A stretch of DNA of 64,000 nt from JAGQSZ01 sp049647585 (GCA_049647585.1 JBARXY010000041.1:124001-188000), one strand, 5' to 3'. Counted from the first letter of the stretch, positions 17,501 to 26,513 are shown. Notes: generated by a model not told the origin, from the letters alone. Translations and numbers: made by a program.

Positions 17501-18134
17501 GGAGAACCTCTCCCTGTGGTGCGACGACACTGCACTGCGCCAACGGGCCCGAGCCCGAGGCATCAGCACGTTCGGGACTCTGGACCTCATCAGCGTCCTG
17601 GCTCCCGACGACACGTCAATCGATCCCTCAGCGGTCTACCGGCGCCTACTCGAAGAATACGTGGTGGACTTGCCGCTCTCATCAACTGACCTCGCCGAGG
17701 TTGCGGCCAAGACGTCATGGGCTCCGGGTCCGGTGCACGCAGCCATCAGTCGACGTGCGTGGTGGACACATTGGTCGAACTCGTGGAAAGACGCCTGGGT
17801 CGACATCGCGACGCTCGCCATATCCGAGTCTTCCGAAGCGCTGGTTAATATCACCAAAGCGGCCTTGGTCGGGGCGGTTGGATCGGTGACACTTGGCCGA
17901 AGCACGCAGCGATACCAAGAGATCGCCGCACTGGCCATAGTTGGGTGCCATCTCGCAGGCGAGTCCGCTCCGACGAACCTTCTCGACTGTTTGGCTGAGA
18001 ACGCAGCATCGAGTGCGCTACCGCCCAAGCCGCACTTCGTCTTTTCCGCAGTCGTCGGAGAACTCGAAGATAGAGGAGTTTCGGACCCGATCGACGTCGC
18101 CACTGATCTGCTACCGAACGCACTGACCGCGTGA
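14523..18134 (+). CDS. DUF4365 - TPR - PIN-domain protein, candidate defence effector
   Basis: This encodes 1203 residues from the ATG after AGGACGGAGAG (the frame opens at 14313). Residues 20-135 form a DUF4365 domain, a PD-(D/E)xK nuclease fold: D49 in DFGIDAHAE and the QxK triad end in LLGIQIKSGESYF (Q69, K71). The long middle (about 200-780) is a chain of helical TPR-like repeats ('LAAANAFELSAECGGPRAARA', 'DLPAAVAYLERAV'). The C-terminal part from about 880 resembles a PIN domain: 'CVVDLSSLYLLVLM' and 'LWCDDTALRQRARARGI' followed by STFGTLDLI at about 1000-1020. So a single chain carries two potential nuclease domains joined by a protein-binding scaffold. It follows the OLD-type gene. Confidence 0.8.
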   Translation: MTDSGAVPGMRRKASDNTERDGIRQVERTIEKEFGWIFREQHVADFGIDAHAEVVDTDERVSGRLLGIQIKSGESYFSRPSTDGWTFRSSSEHLAYWLGHSLAVVVVLVHPDGDAYWQVIAPSTVHEADKSFTVDVRRDHRFDSSAREPLLALTGRGVVLLETMAQHLAVLPADAVRALRRADATDHLGATRLAERLATGRATPEMSASALIAAKPTWLSNSPVAGDLWAAVAAYASQHEHNLAAANAFELSAECGGPRAARALAFAGLSLLYIDRSKAKSLLEQASADGAAMLADIGLSGIDVPDGDARPFDVPDSMSSATDEELDAEPSVLNFLAQMAIRTGDLPAAVAYLERAVRSGGPDDTTMHLLLAEAIWRRAMAEGGGSPRDRREALGYAHAALEDRRRWDGPSAKALQTIVDIHVTSGHIPDALLAALPTSRGGTARDFESSSPEVAEKGAAAALMLQDTDSIEFFESQLSEGPELQVLVVMRQEVAGLDHAERVRLWTQLLDDVSDDAARARCVARLAHLGVWSPVADNMRSRSVLPADYYDTLHAVHLVCSGKPDEGLARLRKLSETSAPAANELVSLTEQFIDLDSAIDVAETQAQRWQDPAITVELIRLLRKAGGGSRAAELIERVSTSEAYPLDVRNRLCLYYMSVKEADNDLPKAVAAATAALAVDSSPDVAWALIRLHYNAGHIGPARAALTRYRPTPTSQDEVRLWLILHIGIPFTRDDAALLIDIVRRQPQGELRSQMVGLLAREIVLTPAMPPFPPHIVKDAAELSRELATGPGSGLRRIDDTDESLRIALEHEGLDPAAFETLLAEVRSGRMSVSDIATAAERPYGATLLQRPAGVLISGDLEPGLREAGESAARQATRSGRCVVDLSSLYLLVLMDENDRRRLRAALPQLVVHLRTVRDVVVSRDAMRGLAIASFVASLQPDGSIERVTLTTGQQAMLKERAEALEDEIGSCDAVDLGGNSAPSESSIDLAAAENLSLWCDDTALRQRARARGISTFGTLDLISVLAPDDTSIDPSAVYRRLLEEYVVDLPLSSTDLAEVAAKTSWAPGPVHAAISRRAWWTHWSNSWKDAWVDIATLAISESSEALVNITKAALVGAVGSVTLGRSTQRYQEIAALAIVGCHLAGESAPTNLLDCLAENAASSALPPKPHFVFSAVVGELEDRGVSDPIDVATDLLPNALTA

Positions 18135-18335
18135 ATCGTGAACCTTCCGGGCGTGGATATCCCTCTGAGCGGCTTCGGTCAGCTGTGCCTTCTCTGACGC
18201 GTCGTCATACTCGTTCGCTCCTGATGCCCACATGGTTCTCGCCGTCGCGAATCGGTGACCCGGGCGGGGTCTCCTCGATTGTGAACACTCGACCGGCAGA
18301 TCGATGACAGGGGCAAGCTACAGATCGCCGGCGCA

Positions 18336-20938
18336 CTACAGCCCCAAGCCAATGTCGGGTTCGGCGTCGTGGTCGATGCCGAGCTTCTGCGCTCGGCTCT
18401 GTCCAAGGGCGTTGGAGAGTACGTCGAGTGGTTGGCGTCCGGTGCGGAGGTGTTCGGGTATGTGGGCTTCGGGATCAGGAGCGGTGGACACGGCGTAGAT
18501 CCGGTTCGACTCCCTGCCGCGGGACAGCCCGACGTAGCCGGACTCGCGATACAGCTCATCGCTGCCGAGCAACAGTGCGTGATCGCACGTGATGCCCTGC
18601 GCCTTGTGGACCGTGACGGCGTACCCGTGACGGACATGACCATCGTCGAGATACTCGGCGGGCAGCCGACGTGTGCCGTCCTCGGTGTCGATCGTGAAGG
18701 TGCGGTCCTGGTGGTCGATGCGGGTGATGTTGCCGACGGTGCCGTTGCGGACGCCGAGCCGCCGGTCATTGCGCAGGCACACCACGTGGTCGCCGATCTG
18801 GAACGGGCGCCCGTCCTGGTGCAGCTCCTCGCCATGAAGGAGACCGTTGTCGGCCATGAGCCGGTGCGCCCGGCGGTTGAGGTCATCCACATCGGAGTTG
18901 CGGCTCGCCATCATCACCGCCGACGCACCGTCACTTCGGTGGGTGAACCAGTCGTCTGCCATGCGCTGACGGACCAGGTCGGCGTTGTGACCGACCACGA
19001 CACCGTCGTTGGCGGTCATGCGTCCGAGCGCGGCGTCGACCCGTCCGTGGGCGAGGTCGGTGATGGTTTCGCGTTCCCAGCCGACGCGTTGACGACGGTT
19101 CTCGGTGAGCGAGTGCACGGTGTGGTGTCGTGCGAGGTGACGGAGGAACCCGCCGGCGTCGATCTCCGGGAGCTGTTTCGGGTCCCCGACCAGCACGACC
19201 TTCGCACCAACTTTCGCGGCACGGTCGAGTAGCGGGGCGAGGGCCCGGGTGCCGACCATGCCGGCCTCGTCGATCACCAACACACTCCACGGGCCGAGTC
19301 TGCGTTTGCGTTGTTCGAGCTGGAGTCGGAGTCGGGCGATCGTCGTGGACTTGATCCCGGAGCCCTGCTCGAGCTCATGCGCGGCCGAGGCCGACAATGC
19401 GCACCCGGTCATCGTGTACCCGCTGCGTTGGAACGCGTCTCTGACCGAGTCGAGACAGAACGTCTTGCCTGTCCCTGGTCCCGCAACGATCACGCTCACG
19501 GCGTCCGTCGTGCGGCACACCCGCTGATCAGCTCCCGCTGCTCCGCTGAGAGTGACGGTCGTTCCTGGGACACCGACCACGTGATCGACGGCATCACCTC
19601 CGGAGAACTCTCGCCCAGCCGTCGGGTGGCAACCTGATCGGCGAGCCGCTGTTCGAGCTTCAGGAGGTCGACGGTCGAGTAGCACTCACCCTTGAGCGGA
19701 TCCGTGGCGACCCGGACGACTTCGACCCGGTCCAGATACGAGTCGACCGTCTCCTCGAACCACCCAGCCGGCGGACCCGGAGGCAGGTGATCGACGAGGT
19801 GCTGCAGCGCGTGACGGCGGTCGAACGTCGACGCCTGCGCAGTCAGCCCGGTCGGCGATGACATCGACTCGAACACTCTCTCGACCAGCAGCTGGTGAGG
19901 GGTCACCGCGACCGAATCCGGGGTGCGTCGAGGGGTGAACCCGACCCGACCGCCAGCGTGACCGGTCAACACCGTCGGTTCAGATGCTCGGTGACCGGTC
20001 ACCAGGGTCGGTTCGGATGCTTGGTGACCGGTCACCACACCCGGGCACGCCGCGAGCAGATCACGCTGGGTCCAGCCGATCTCAGCGGCTTCGGCCCGCC
20101 ACCGATCACGGAGATCGTCGGTGTGCTCCGCTCGTCCGGTCTTCGCCCGGCGGGTGTCGAGCGCCGAAACCTCCGCGGCCTTCGCAGAGGTGAGTCCTCA
20201 TTCGGCCATCCGGTCCTCGATCGCGCTGCGCCGTTTCGAGAACAACTCGCGCACCTCGCGATCGATCCCGTCGATGTCCGCAAGTCCGTTCACCACCGGG
20301 CCCCACTGAACTCCGAGCCGTTCAGTCAGCCCGTATCGCAGCTGCGCGTCGTAGACGTACCCGGCGGTCTTCATGTGCACCAGCAACCCGCGACCGTCCA
20401 AGGTCCGCCACCGTCCGTCCGGCGTGCGGACCGAGTTCGGGACGAGGACATGGGTGTGCAGGTGCGGGTCACCGTCACGCGACGTGCGATGCCGGAACCC
20501 CGCAGCGATCAACCCGTCACCCCGCACACGATTCACGCCGCCCCGACCGGTGCGCGTGAACCCAGCCCACTCCTCCACGTACCGGAGCCCGACCTTCATC
20601 GCCGCCTCGTGCGCCGCCACTACCACGTTCGCGATCTCCGGGTCAGCGAGGCCCCACAGAACGCTGACGGACTTCGGCGCACGGAACGTCAGATCCCAAC
20701 CCGGCACCGACCGCCCCGACCCGTGATGCAACTCGACATCCGACCTGGGATCGACACCGAGCAGCGCCGCTCGCAGGTCCTCAGGGTCGACCCGACCCTC
20801 CAGACCGAGCATCTCCGACGACGCCAGCCACACCCCCGGGGCTTCGCCAGCGCCGGCGTAGTAGTCCTCCACACCGGCCACGACCTGGTCCAGGTAGTAG
20901 CCCTCCGACCCGGCCCCCAGCCGGTGCACGCTCAACAC
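18336..20938 (-). pseudogene. traA: MobF/TraA-type relaxase-helicase, broken by a stop and a frameshift
   Basis: The gene starts with GTG at 20938 (VLSVHRLGAGSEGYYLDQVV). The TrwC relaxase domain has the double Tyr at 14-15 and the metal-binding HLHTH at 159-163. An in-frame TGA at 20198-20200 interrupts it after RMAE; the same frame then continues (GLTSAKAAEVSALDTRRAK). A second lesion, loss of one G near 19516-19524, shifts the frame between RELISG and VCRTTDAVSV, just before the helicase Walker A GPGTGKT. The helicase half then runs intact (VLVIDEAGMV, GDPKQLPEID, GYAVTVHKAQG, VGLSRGRESN). Such proteins nick oriT and unwind plasmid or ICE DNA for conjugation. The element therefore probably no longer mobilises itself. 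Confidence 0.85.
19958..20036. repeat. 33-bp period repeat carrying the palindrome GGTGACCGGTCACC
   Basis: The perfect 14-bp palindrome GGTGACCGGTCACC is at 19990-20003 and 20023-20036, with a degenerate copy at 19957-19970. The period is 33 bp, so the relaxase frame encodes an 11-residue repeat (VTGHQASEPTL). The repeat lies between the relaxase and helicase domains. It may be a simple linker or a protein-binding site. Confidence 0.75.
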
Positions 20939-21323
20939 GAGCCGCACCCGCCGACGGCCGCACCCTGACTGTTGACTCGCGCTCGTTCCATACCCTCCTA
21001 AGCGCGGGCAAATGGGCCGTGCCGGGCTCCAGAAGGTGAGCGGTCTAGACACCGTCGAGCACTTGGTGAGGGTCCCGGTCACCCGGGTGCATCTCTGTGG
21101 GCTTCTCTTCAGCGCGTCGTCGAGAGAATCGAGCGGACGCAGCTCCGAGTCGAGGACAACCTGCCCGCTACAAACCACATGCGCCGTCGAGAGCCCGCAG
21201 GGCCATACGGCACCGTCGACTTGACATCGGCGGTCGCCGGGAGCGCCGAGTTTCCAGGCCGCCCCTTCTTCGTCGACAAGACCTGCCCAGCAGGGAAGCC
21301 AGCGGACCAACGCAGTCATCACG
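20939..21323. other. Intergenic region upstream of the relaxase, no gene seen
   Basis: No supported gene is present in these 385 bp. The segment holds GCGGTCTAGACAC at 21040-21052, which recurs at 26147-26159 in front of the excisionase gene. It is the natural place for the oriT and promoter of the relaxase, but no nic site can be named. Confidence 0.4.
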
Positions 21324-22674
21324 TCACTGACTGACTGGTCGGCGCAGTGATGGCTGCAGGACAACTGTTCGGCGTGGCACCGGCAGGTCCGTCTCGGTGA
21401 CGAGCCGCGCCGCAACCATCGGGACAGTGATCTCCGGGAGCCTGATCTGCACCGGCTCATCGTTGGCCGCGCCGCTGAGAGCGCTGGAGAGGTCGCCGGC
21501 GGAGACCACCTGCGGAGGCAACCTGTTCAGCACCGGCGCCAGACCTTGGGCTTGTGACGGTGTCGCAACGAGTGTTCCCTCGTCCGAGATCTCCGTCACC
21601 ACGTGGACGTTCGTCTCGCCCCAGGCGACCAGGATCGGGGCCTCAACGTCGGTCGAACCAACGATGTCGAGCAAGTTCCGACGGGCGCGTACGGCCTGCT
21701 CGTCTCGCTGTGCTCTCGAGTACTCCTCCAGGGCGCTGTACGACGCGTAGAGCGTCGCCCCGAAATCGGCGAGGACGGTCGACAACTGTTCGACGTTGGG
21801 GTTGACGATCGTCCAAATCGCGCCGTCGCCAACCCGGTCTGAGCATTCCTCGAGTCACGAGGTCTGTGGCCGGCATCGAATACCCGACCAAGTGGACTTC
21901 GTCGGCCTTCTCCAGGGCGGCTCCAGCGTCGCGCCACAACTGGCGTACTACCGGGTTGCTGTAAAACCGCGACTTCGCCGATGTCGGCGGGATGATAAAC
22001 GGCTGGCGTCCAGGGAACTCGCGTCGGATCTCGTCCGCTCCCACGTCCTGGTCCGGGTACCAGCCCGTGATTGTCTGTCGAGCAAGAGTCGCTCCGGAGG
22101 GATCGTCGGGCGCGGCAAACCACGCGACCGAGCCATGCAGCTTAAGAAGCCGCATCGTTGCTGGCATTGGTCCGGGTCCCCAGCGGGATGGCCCGGGCGC
22201 GAACGGAGGGAGTCGGTCGATCACATCGTCCGCGGCCACGTTCGTCTTTGCGTCCCAGTCGTGGAGACCGGTCGATGCCGCTGCACGTTCGACGAGTGAG
22301 TCGTAGTTGAAGGTGACGATGGTTGCTCGGTTCTCGTGCCAGACCCAACAGAGATCGACCAGCCACGCCGGCATTGGCTCAGCGAGGACCTCCGCCTGGC
22401 GGCCGGCGATCGCCGTAGCGACTGCATCGGCGAGTTGGCGGAACCGACTCCTGTTCCGCAGATTCTCCGCCTCGCTCAGGTCCGGCTGGTCTTCAGCGAG
22501 CCGGGACATCAGCGCCTCGAAGTAGCCGATGCGATCTCGATACATCGGCTGCTCCTCTGGGGGCAGGGAGCCGAGTGCTAAGCCACCGAGCTCGTCCGTG
22601 AGAGGCATTCGAGAGTCGATCGCGTGTGATGCTCCAGCGCCAAGGATGACGACGATTCGTGGCGACGCTTCCAT
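21324..22674 (-). pseudogene. SIR2-like protein with one frameshift
   Basis: The ATG at 22674 begins MEASPRIVVILGAGASHA, the GAGAS nucleotide-binding loop of SIR2-like proteins (residues 12-16). 'ATIVTFNYDSLVERAA', 'MRLLKLHGSVAWF' and 'VHLVGYSMPATDLV' are the other family signatures (SIR2_2 type, NAD-consuming domains frequent in phage defence). Near 21831 the frame shifts by one base: the family-like continuation GDGAIWTIVNPNVEQL lies in another frame, which runs on to 21324. The combined product would be about 450 residues. A real lesion or a sequencing error are both possible. It lies on the same strand as the broken relaxase. Confidence 0.75.
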
Positions 22675-22770
22675 GACGACCACGGTACTTGGATCACCCG
22701 GGATTCCAGTTCGTTGCTCAACGACTTTAGAGACCTAGGTGACCAAGCCTCGACGGCACCGGACGCAGTC

Positions 22771-22896
22771 GCGTCTCACGGTTTGTCTCACGAATCTCCA
22801 GACGGGCACGGGTGTCGGCGGTTGAATGGCGTGAGACGTCGATGCAGAACCGCTGACAGGACGGACGCGACGGACCTCATGGACAGATCGGCCACG
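22771..22896. repeat. Internal copy of the island right-end sequence
   Basis: This segment matches 31563-31691 at about 78 of the first 90 positions without gaps, including the GTCTCAC sites at 22773 and 22785 and inverted GTGAGAC at 22831. It diverges from the other copy exactly where that copy enters the tRNA-derived core. It probably marks the former right end of a separate element. Confidence 0.8.
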
Positions 22897-22940
22897 GCTT
22901 CCCACGTGGTGACGGCGACCGCTGACTAGCACTGGCCAGT

Positions 22941-24101
22941 TCAGGCGTTGACCGTGCTTGCCCGGGATTGTCTACGAACCCCGTCGACCTCCCCGGGAAC
23001 CGTACTTGCTGCGAGATCGCCAAGAGCAAACACCCGTACTGGACCGTCAGATGAGACGGTCAGGACGATACCCGGAAGGCTGCCGGAGGCGTTTTCAGCA
23101 CTTCGCTGACGCGTTCCGCCGAGCGATGAACGAATTGGCCGGGTTTCATTCACGGCACCGAGATTGAGCCACACGCGGGCACACTGGACAGTTCCATCTG
23201 GGTTCACCACGAAGGCGCCATCGAGCTGACGCGCAAGATTCTCGAATGGTCGTATAGATGGACGGTCTTTCAAGTTGATATCCAGCCCGCTTTTGCTACG
23301 CATACCGTAGTCCTCACCAAGATCAAGGGTATCCAAGATGGCGAATGTTTCATCCTTTATGCAACAGTCGAGGTCCTCCCGCAGCAACACAAGCGTGGTG
23401 CCGATCCCGCCGGCGCTCAGGACGTGCAGAGCTACGGTCGCGAGGCGTTCGGCGGTACCCTTCAAGGTTTCCAGCTGATCGCTCGGCAAGTCAGGCCATG
23501 TTTTCTCGACGATGGATGCCAAGGCGAGGTTGTAAGCATACGGACGCATCTGCCACCGGTTGCCCTCGATATAGAGCACACCTGTATCCGCTAGAACCCG
23601 AGTCAACCCGTTGAAGTGCTGGACCACGATAAAATCGTGCTCAGGCTGGGCGACCTTCCTCCCCCCAGGGTGACGCGATGCCGACCGCGCATCGAGCCGC
23701 AGGTGGTAAGTGAGCAACTCGTCAACAAAGCGCGCACTCTTAAACGAGATCAGCGATTCCACCGAGCTTCGGCCAGTGCTGGACGGTCGTGACCACACAA
23801 AGCTGGACAGCCCGTCCGCCATCTGACGGTTTACCTCGGAACCGCAGTCGATCTCCGCTATCCCACCGAAGATCTCATCGCCCGGGTCGTACCGATCCCA
23901 ATCGCCCTCGGTCAGAATCGCGCCGTAATTCGGGGCCTGTCCTTCGTGGACGTCGCTGAAAAGAGCGTAGTTTAGATGCTCGATGAGCTCCGCCCGAATA
24001 CCGGTGTGTTGAGTCAGAACGTCATGCTCTGCCAGCTCACCCACAATAAATTGCTTCCGGCGACCCTCGACGCCGTTCTGAGCCCTCCCCCCGGTCGTCA
24101 T
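22941..24101 (-). CDS. Diadenylate-cyclase (DisA_N/DAC-like) domain protein with N-terminal sensor region
   Basis: This encodes 386 residues from the ATG two bases after the stop of the upstream gene. The C-terminal 110 residues carry both DAC signatures: the DGA metal/catalytic motif (LDGAFVVNPDG, residues 294-296) and GTRQRSA (329-335) in place of the usual GTRHRAA, followed by a beta strand 'GIVLTVSSDGPVRVF'. DAC domains make c-di-AMP from two ATP. Residues 1-270 ('EIFGGIAEIDCGSEVNR', 'HFNGLTRVLADTGVLYIEG') look like a separate sensor domain, as in standalone DACN-type proteins. RQR instead of RHR may alter the substrate or activity. The two-gene unit sits in a mobile island, which suggests a signalling-based defence role (inference). 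Confidence 0.75.
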   Translation of the reverse strand: MTTGGRAQNGVEGRRKQFIVGELAEHDVLTQHTGIRAELIEHLNYALFSDVHEGQAPNYGAILTEGDWDRYDPGDEIFGGIAEIDCGSEVNRQMADGLSSFVWSRPSSTGRSSVESLISFKSARFVDELLTYHLRLDARSASRHPGGRKVAQPEHDFIVVQHFNGLTRVLADTGVLYIEGNRWQMRPYAYNLALASIVEKTWPDLPSDQLETLKGTAERLATVALHVLSAGGIGTTLVLLREDLDCCIKDETFAILDTLDLGEDYGMRSKSGLDINLKDRPSIRPFENLARQLDGAFVVNPDGTVQCARVWLNLGAVNETRPIRSSLGGTRQRSAENASGSLPGIVLTVSSDGPVRVFALGDLAASTVPGEVDGVRRQSRASTVNA

Positions 24102-24103
24102 GA

Positions 24104-24640
24104 CTACCGACTGTCGCTGCGCGGGACGTCGACCCGACCACAACCGCCACCGCCACCGCCACCACATCCACCGCCGCCGCCGCCACAGTAGGAAGACACT
24201 TCGTACTCGCTGGCGAAGTGCGCTCGCACGAGTCCAGCTGTCCGCTCGAATCGTTCGGCGAGGTATCTCTCATCCTCCGGCCCCCGCAGCCCCAGGTAGG
24301 GAAAGTGGTGCAGGAAGAAGCCGAATAGACGATCACAGTCGCCCTGGTATGCCCACGTATCGAGGATGTGCTGATGCCACACCAGGTCGACCAGTTTTGA
24401 CGGAACGAGGACCTCGTCCGGATAGACCAGGAGGAGCGCGAGGAACATCCGGTACTCACCACATGCGCGCTCAGCCTCCGCACGGGGCAGAGATGGAGGC
24501 TCTCGCTCGTCCGTCAGCTTGACCAAGATCATCGACATGTCGATCTGCTCCACCGACTCACACGCGCGCGCCACCGCCCGCTGGTTGACGAGTACGGGCG
24601 GCAACGCCGGTTCCGGCAGGGATTGAATTCTCGGTGCCAT
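24104..24640 (-). CDS. Glycine-rich-domain-like protein with Cys/Gly tail
   Basis: This encodes 178 residues. The core 'KLVDLVWHQHILDTWAYQGD' followed by CDRLFGFFLHHFPYLG is the conserved segment of the GRDP-like (DUF1399-related) family, with several His/Cys/Asp residues that could bind a metal. The C terminus from residue 152 is a run of Gly with three Cys (CGGGGGGCGGGGGGGCG), encoded by a GGC/GGT low-complexity stretch. The function is unknown. Its stop (TAG) lies two bases before the ATG of the DAC-domain gene, so translation of the two is probably coupled and the proteins probably work together. Confidence 0.7.
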   Translation of the reverse strand: MAPRIQSLPEPALPPVLVNQRAVARACESVEQIDMSMILVKLTDEREPPSLPRAEAERACGEYRMFLALLLVYPDEVLVPSKLVDLVWHQHILDTWAYQGDCDRLFGFFLHHFPYLGLRGPEDERYLAERFERTAGLVRAHFASEYEVSSYCGGGGGGCGGGGGGGCGRVDVPRSDSR

Positions 24641-25499
24641 AGATCGTCTCCAGTCGACAACGCAAAGGTAGTGTGCTCAACGGGTTGAGTTTGACGTGAA
24701 GGGTACCTAAAGCGGCAGACCAGCCCAACGTTTCTGCGGCTCAGTAGTCCGGTGGGTGTCAGCGGACTAGATCTCCAGTCGGAGTTCGTGGGCCCGAGAG
24801 TCCGACCTACGACACCGAAACCAGATTCCGCGACGCCGGCGTGAAGCTGGACGTCCGCGGGGTTCTCGGGCGCCGGGCGGATCCAGCGGCTGCCCGAGCC
24901 AGAGCAAGTCAGATCCATCGGCACCTGCCAGGCTGGTCTGGTTAGGTCGCCGGCGATCTGTGACTTGCCATGTGTGGCGTCACCCGACGATGACGGCACC
25001 AGCAGGGTGTCGAGCATCTACTGAGGCGGCTCGTTGCAGCCCTCGCCACCTAGTCCGACGCTTGGACGAACTGTGGTGGTAGGACGTGCCGACGCATCGT
25101 CCGGGCTCGGTTCAGTGTCGTCCTCCGCCGTGGCATCATCGCTTAGCTCCGACGATTCGGGCTGGGTCGGGGATTCCTGGGGTCAGATCGCTCATCTAGC
25201 GCTACGACCCGTCACCCGAGCGGGCGAGTATCGACACCGTCGTGTCACCACTCTCAGCTCGCCTCGCCACCGTGAGGAGCGGTGTCAGTCTCGGGATATC
25301 ACGTCCACTGCACAAGCGCTGGGGCCACCCCTTGACCCGTTCTCAAGCGCCCGCTCGGCGTGGTCAGGGCATGGCACAGACTGGCAAGGTCCGCAAAGCG
25401 GACCTTGCTGGTGCGTCTCCGACGATCCCCGACGCATTCGACCAGTGAGCGACACCGAACGGCGTCGCCACGAACGGCGTCGACCGATCGGGCGGTGTG
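24641..25499. other. Decayed intergenic DNA of the island, no gene seen
   Basis: None of the open frames in this 860-bp stretch shows protein-like composition or recognisable motifs. A promoter for the minus-strand pair should lie at the left end (24641-24720). The rest, together with the relaxase remnant to its right, looks like degraded element backbone. Confidence 0.5.
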
Positions 25500-25596
25500 A
25501 CGCTGGTCCCTGGCATACGTACGCCTCTGCGCCGTCGACGACCATTGCGACGTAGTACCCGCCGGCCGCAGCGGCGAGCTTGCCGATACTCAACAC
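25500..25596 (-). pseudogene. 5' remnant of a second MobF relaxase gene
   Basis: A GTG at 25596 begins VLSIGKLAAAAGGYYVAMVV and continues DGAEAY, which matches the start of MobF relaxases (compare VLSVHRLGAGSEGYYLDQVV at 20938), including the catalytic double Tyr. The similarity ends after about 30 residues and the rest of the gene is absent. It lies downstream of the excisionase gene on the same strand, the arrangement of an intact element. Confidence 0.65.
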
Positions 25597-25708
25597 CCAG
25601 CCAGTCCGACGTTGACGCCGGTCGAAATGGTTGATTCGCACCGAGGTGCAAGTGCGTCGCACTGAATGGCATCTGACCAGCCGAAGACCAGTGCCACCGT
25701 GGGGCCGA

Positions 25709-26032
25709 TCACGACGTGAACGGCAACGTCGGCGAAGTCACCGCATCCGACGTCGCGGGACGGACGTCCGCAGCAAGTCGGATGGGCACTGAACTCAACT
25801 GAACGACGTTGTCCTCGCTCACAGCGTCGTTTGACGGAAAAGGGATCGGACCGCCGACGATCCGCTCGAGCGCGACCCTCGGAATGCGGAACTGCCCGCC
25901 GATCCGCACCACCCCCAGCCCCTCACCACCTCCGGTGCGGTGGTCACGACGGACAAGCTCGTATGCAGTGGTACGGCCGATTCGCAACATGGCGGCTGCT
26001 TCGGCAACGGTTAACAGATCCGGGCTGGGCAC
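25709..26032 (-). CDS. xis: Excisionase-type helix-turn-helix protein
   Basis: This encodes 107 residues from GTG at 26032, six bases after AGGGAG; the frame opens at 26179 and other starts (26122, 26068) are possible. 'DLLTVAEAAAMLRIGRTTAYELVRRD' (here split at AAAMLR) is the winged-HTH of the HTH_17/excisionase group, followed by 'GVVRIGGQFRIPRVALERI' as in Xis and AlpA-like proteins. It would bend or occupy att DNA and direct excision, or act as a regulator. It is the only excisionase candidate in the island and stands next to a dead relaxase. Confidence 0.75.
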   Translation of the reverse strand: MPSPDLLTVAEAAAMLRIGRTTAYELVRRDHRTGGGEGLGVVRIGGQFRIPRVALERIVGGPIPFPSNDAVSEDNVVQLSSVPIRLAADVRPATSDAVTSPTLPFTS

Positions 26033-26513
26033 ATCAGACTCCCTGATGGTCGATGGACCCGGGATCATCCGCAATGAGGCTGAACCGGTGTCTATACCGG
26101 GACCTGACCGTGGTGCTGGCATGGCCTGGTGACCCGTCAACGGGCTGCGGTCTAGACACGCGGTAAGAGTGCGTGACACCCCCGATCACGCCGACCCATG
26201 ACCTCCGGCCGCTGGGTCTTCGTCGCTATGGCCGTTCACCTTCAGTGGTCAAGATCTGTGCCGTCCGACGTGGCGAGGAGGTTCGAATTCGGTGTAGCTG
26301 GGCACAGCTGCTCAACAAGGAAGATCCTCGAAACTGGACGCAGGAGCCACGCTCGTCAAGGTCCGTCACCACCGACAGATGCCGCGAGTTGTTGCGGATG
26401 TGTCATGGCCACTCGTCGTTCGTCGTGTGGCCACTGGCGCGGATTCCGGAACGCGGCCCAGCACCCGTCAGCCGTAGGGTGCGACGCAAGAACGACCCGT
26501 GGGAGGGCCAGCG
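26033..26513. other. Divergent control region between xis and the plus-strand cargo
   Basis: No supported gene is present here. The region contains TAGACACCGGT on the minus strand at about 26086-26097 and GCGGTCTAGACAC at 26147-26159, both related to sequences in front of the relaxase (21040) and the integrase (10410-10420). The last 20 bp contain GGGAGGG, the ribosome-binding site of the next gene. Confidence 0.4.

Noticed and set aside
24140..24187. Trinucleotide-like CCACCG repeats as a regulatory repeat or CRISPR
   Set aside because: It is the coding sequence of the Gly-rich tail of the 24104 gene; there are no spacers.
24529..25017. 162-residue minus-strand open frame
   Set aside because: It overlaps the start of the GRDP-like gene, has no domain or ribosome-binding site and lies in decayed DNA.
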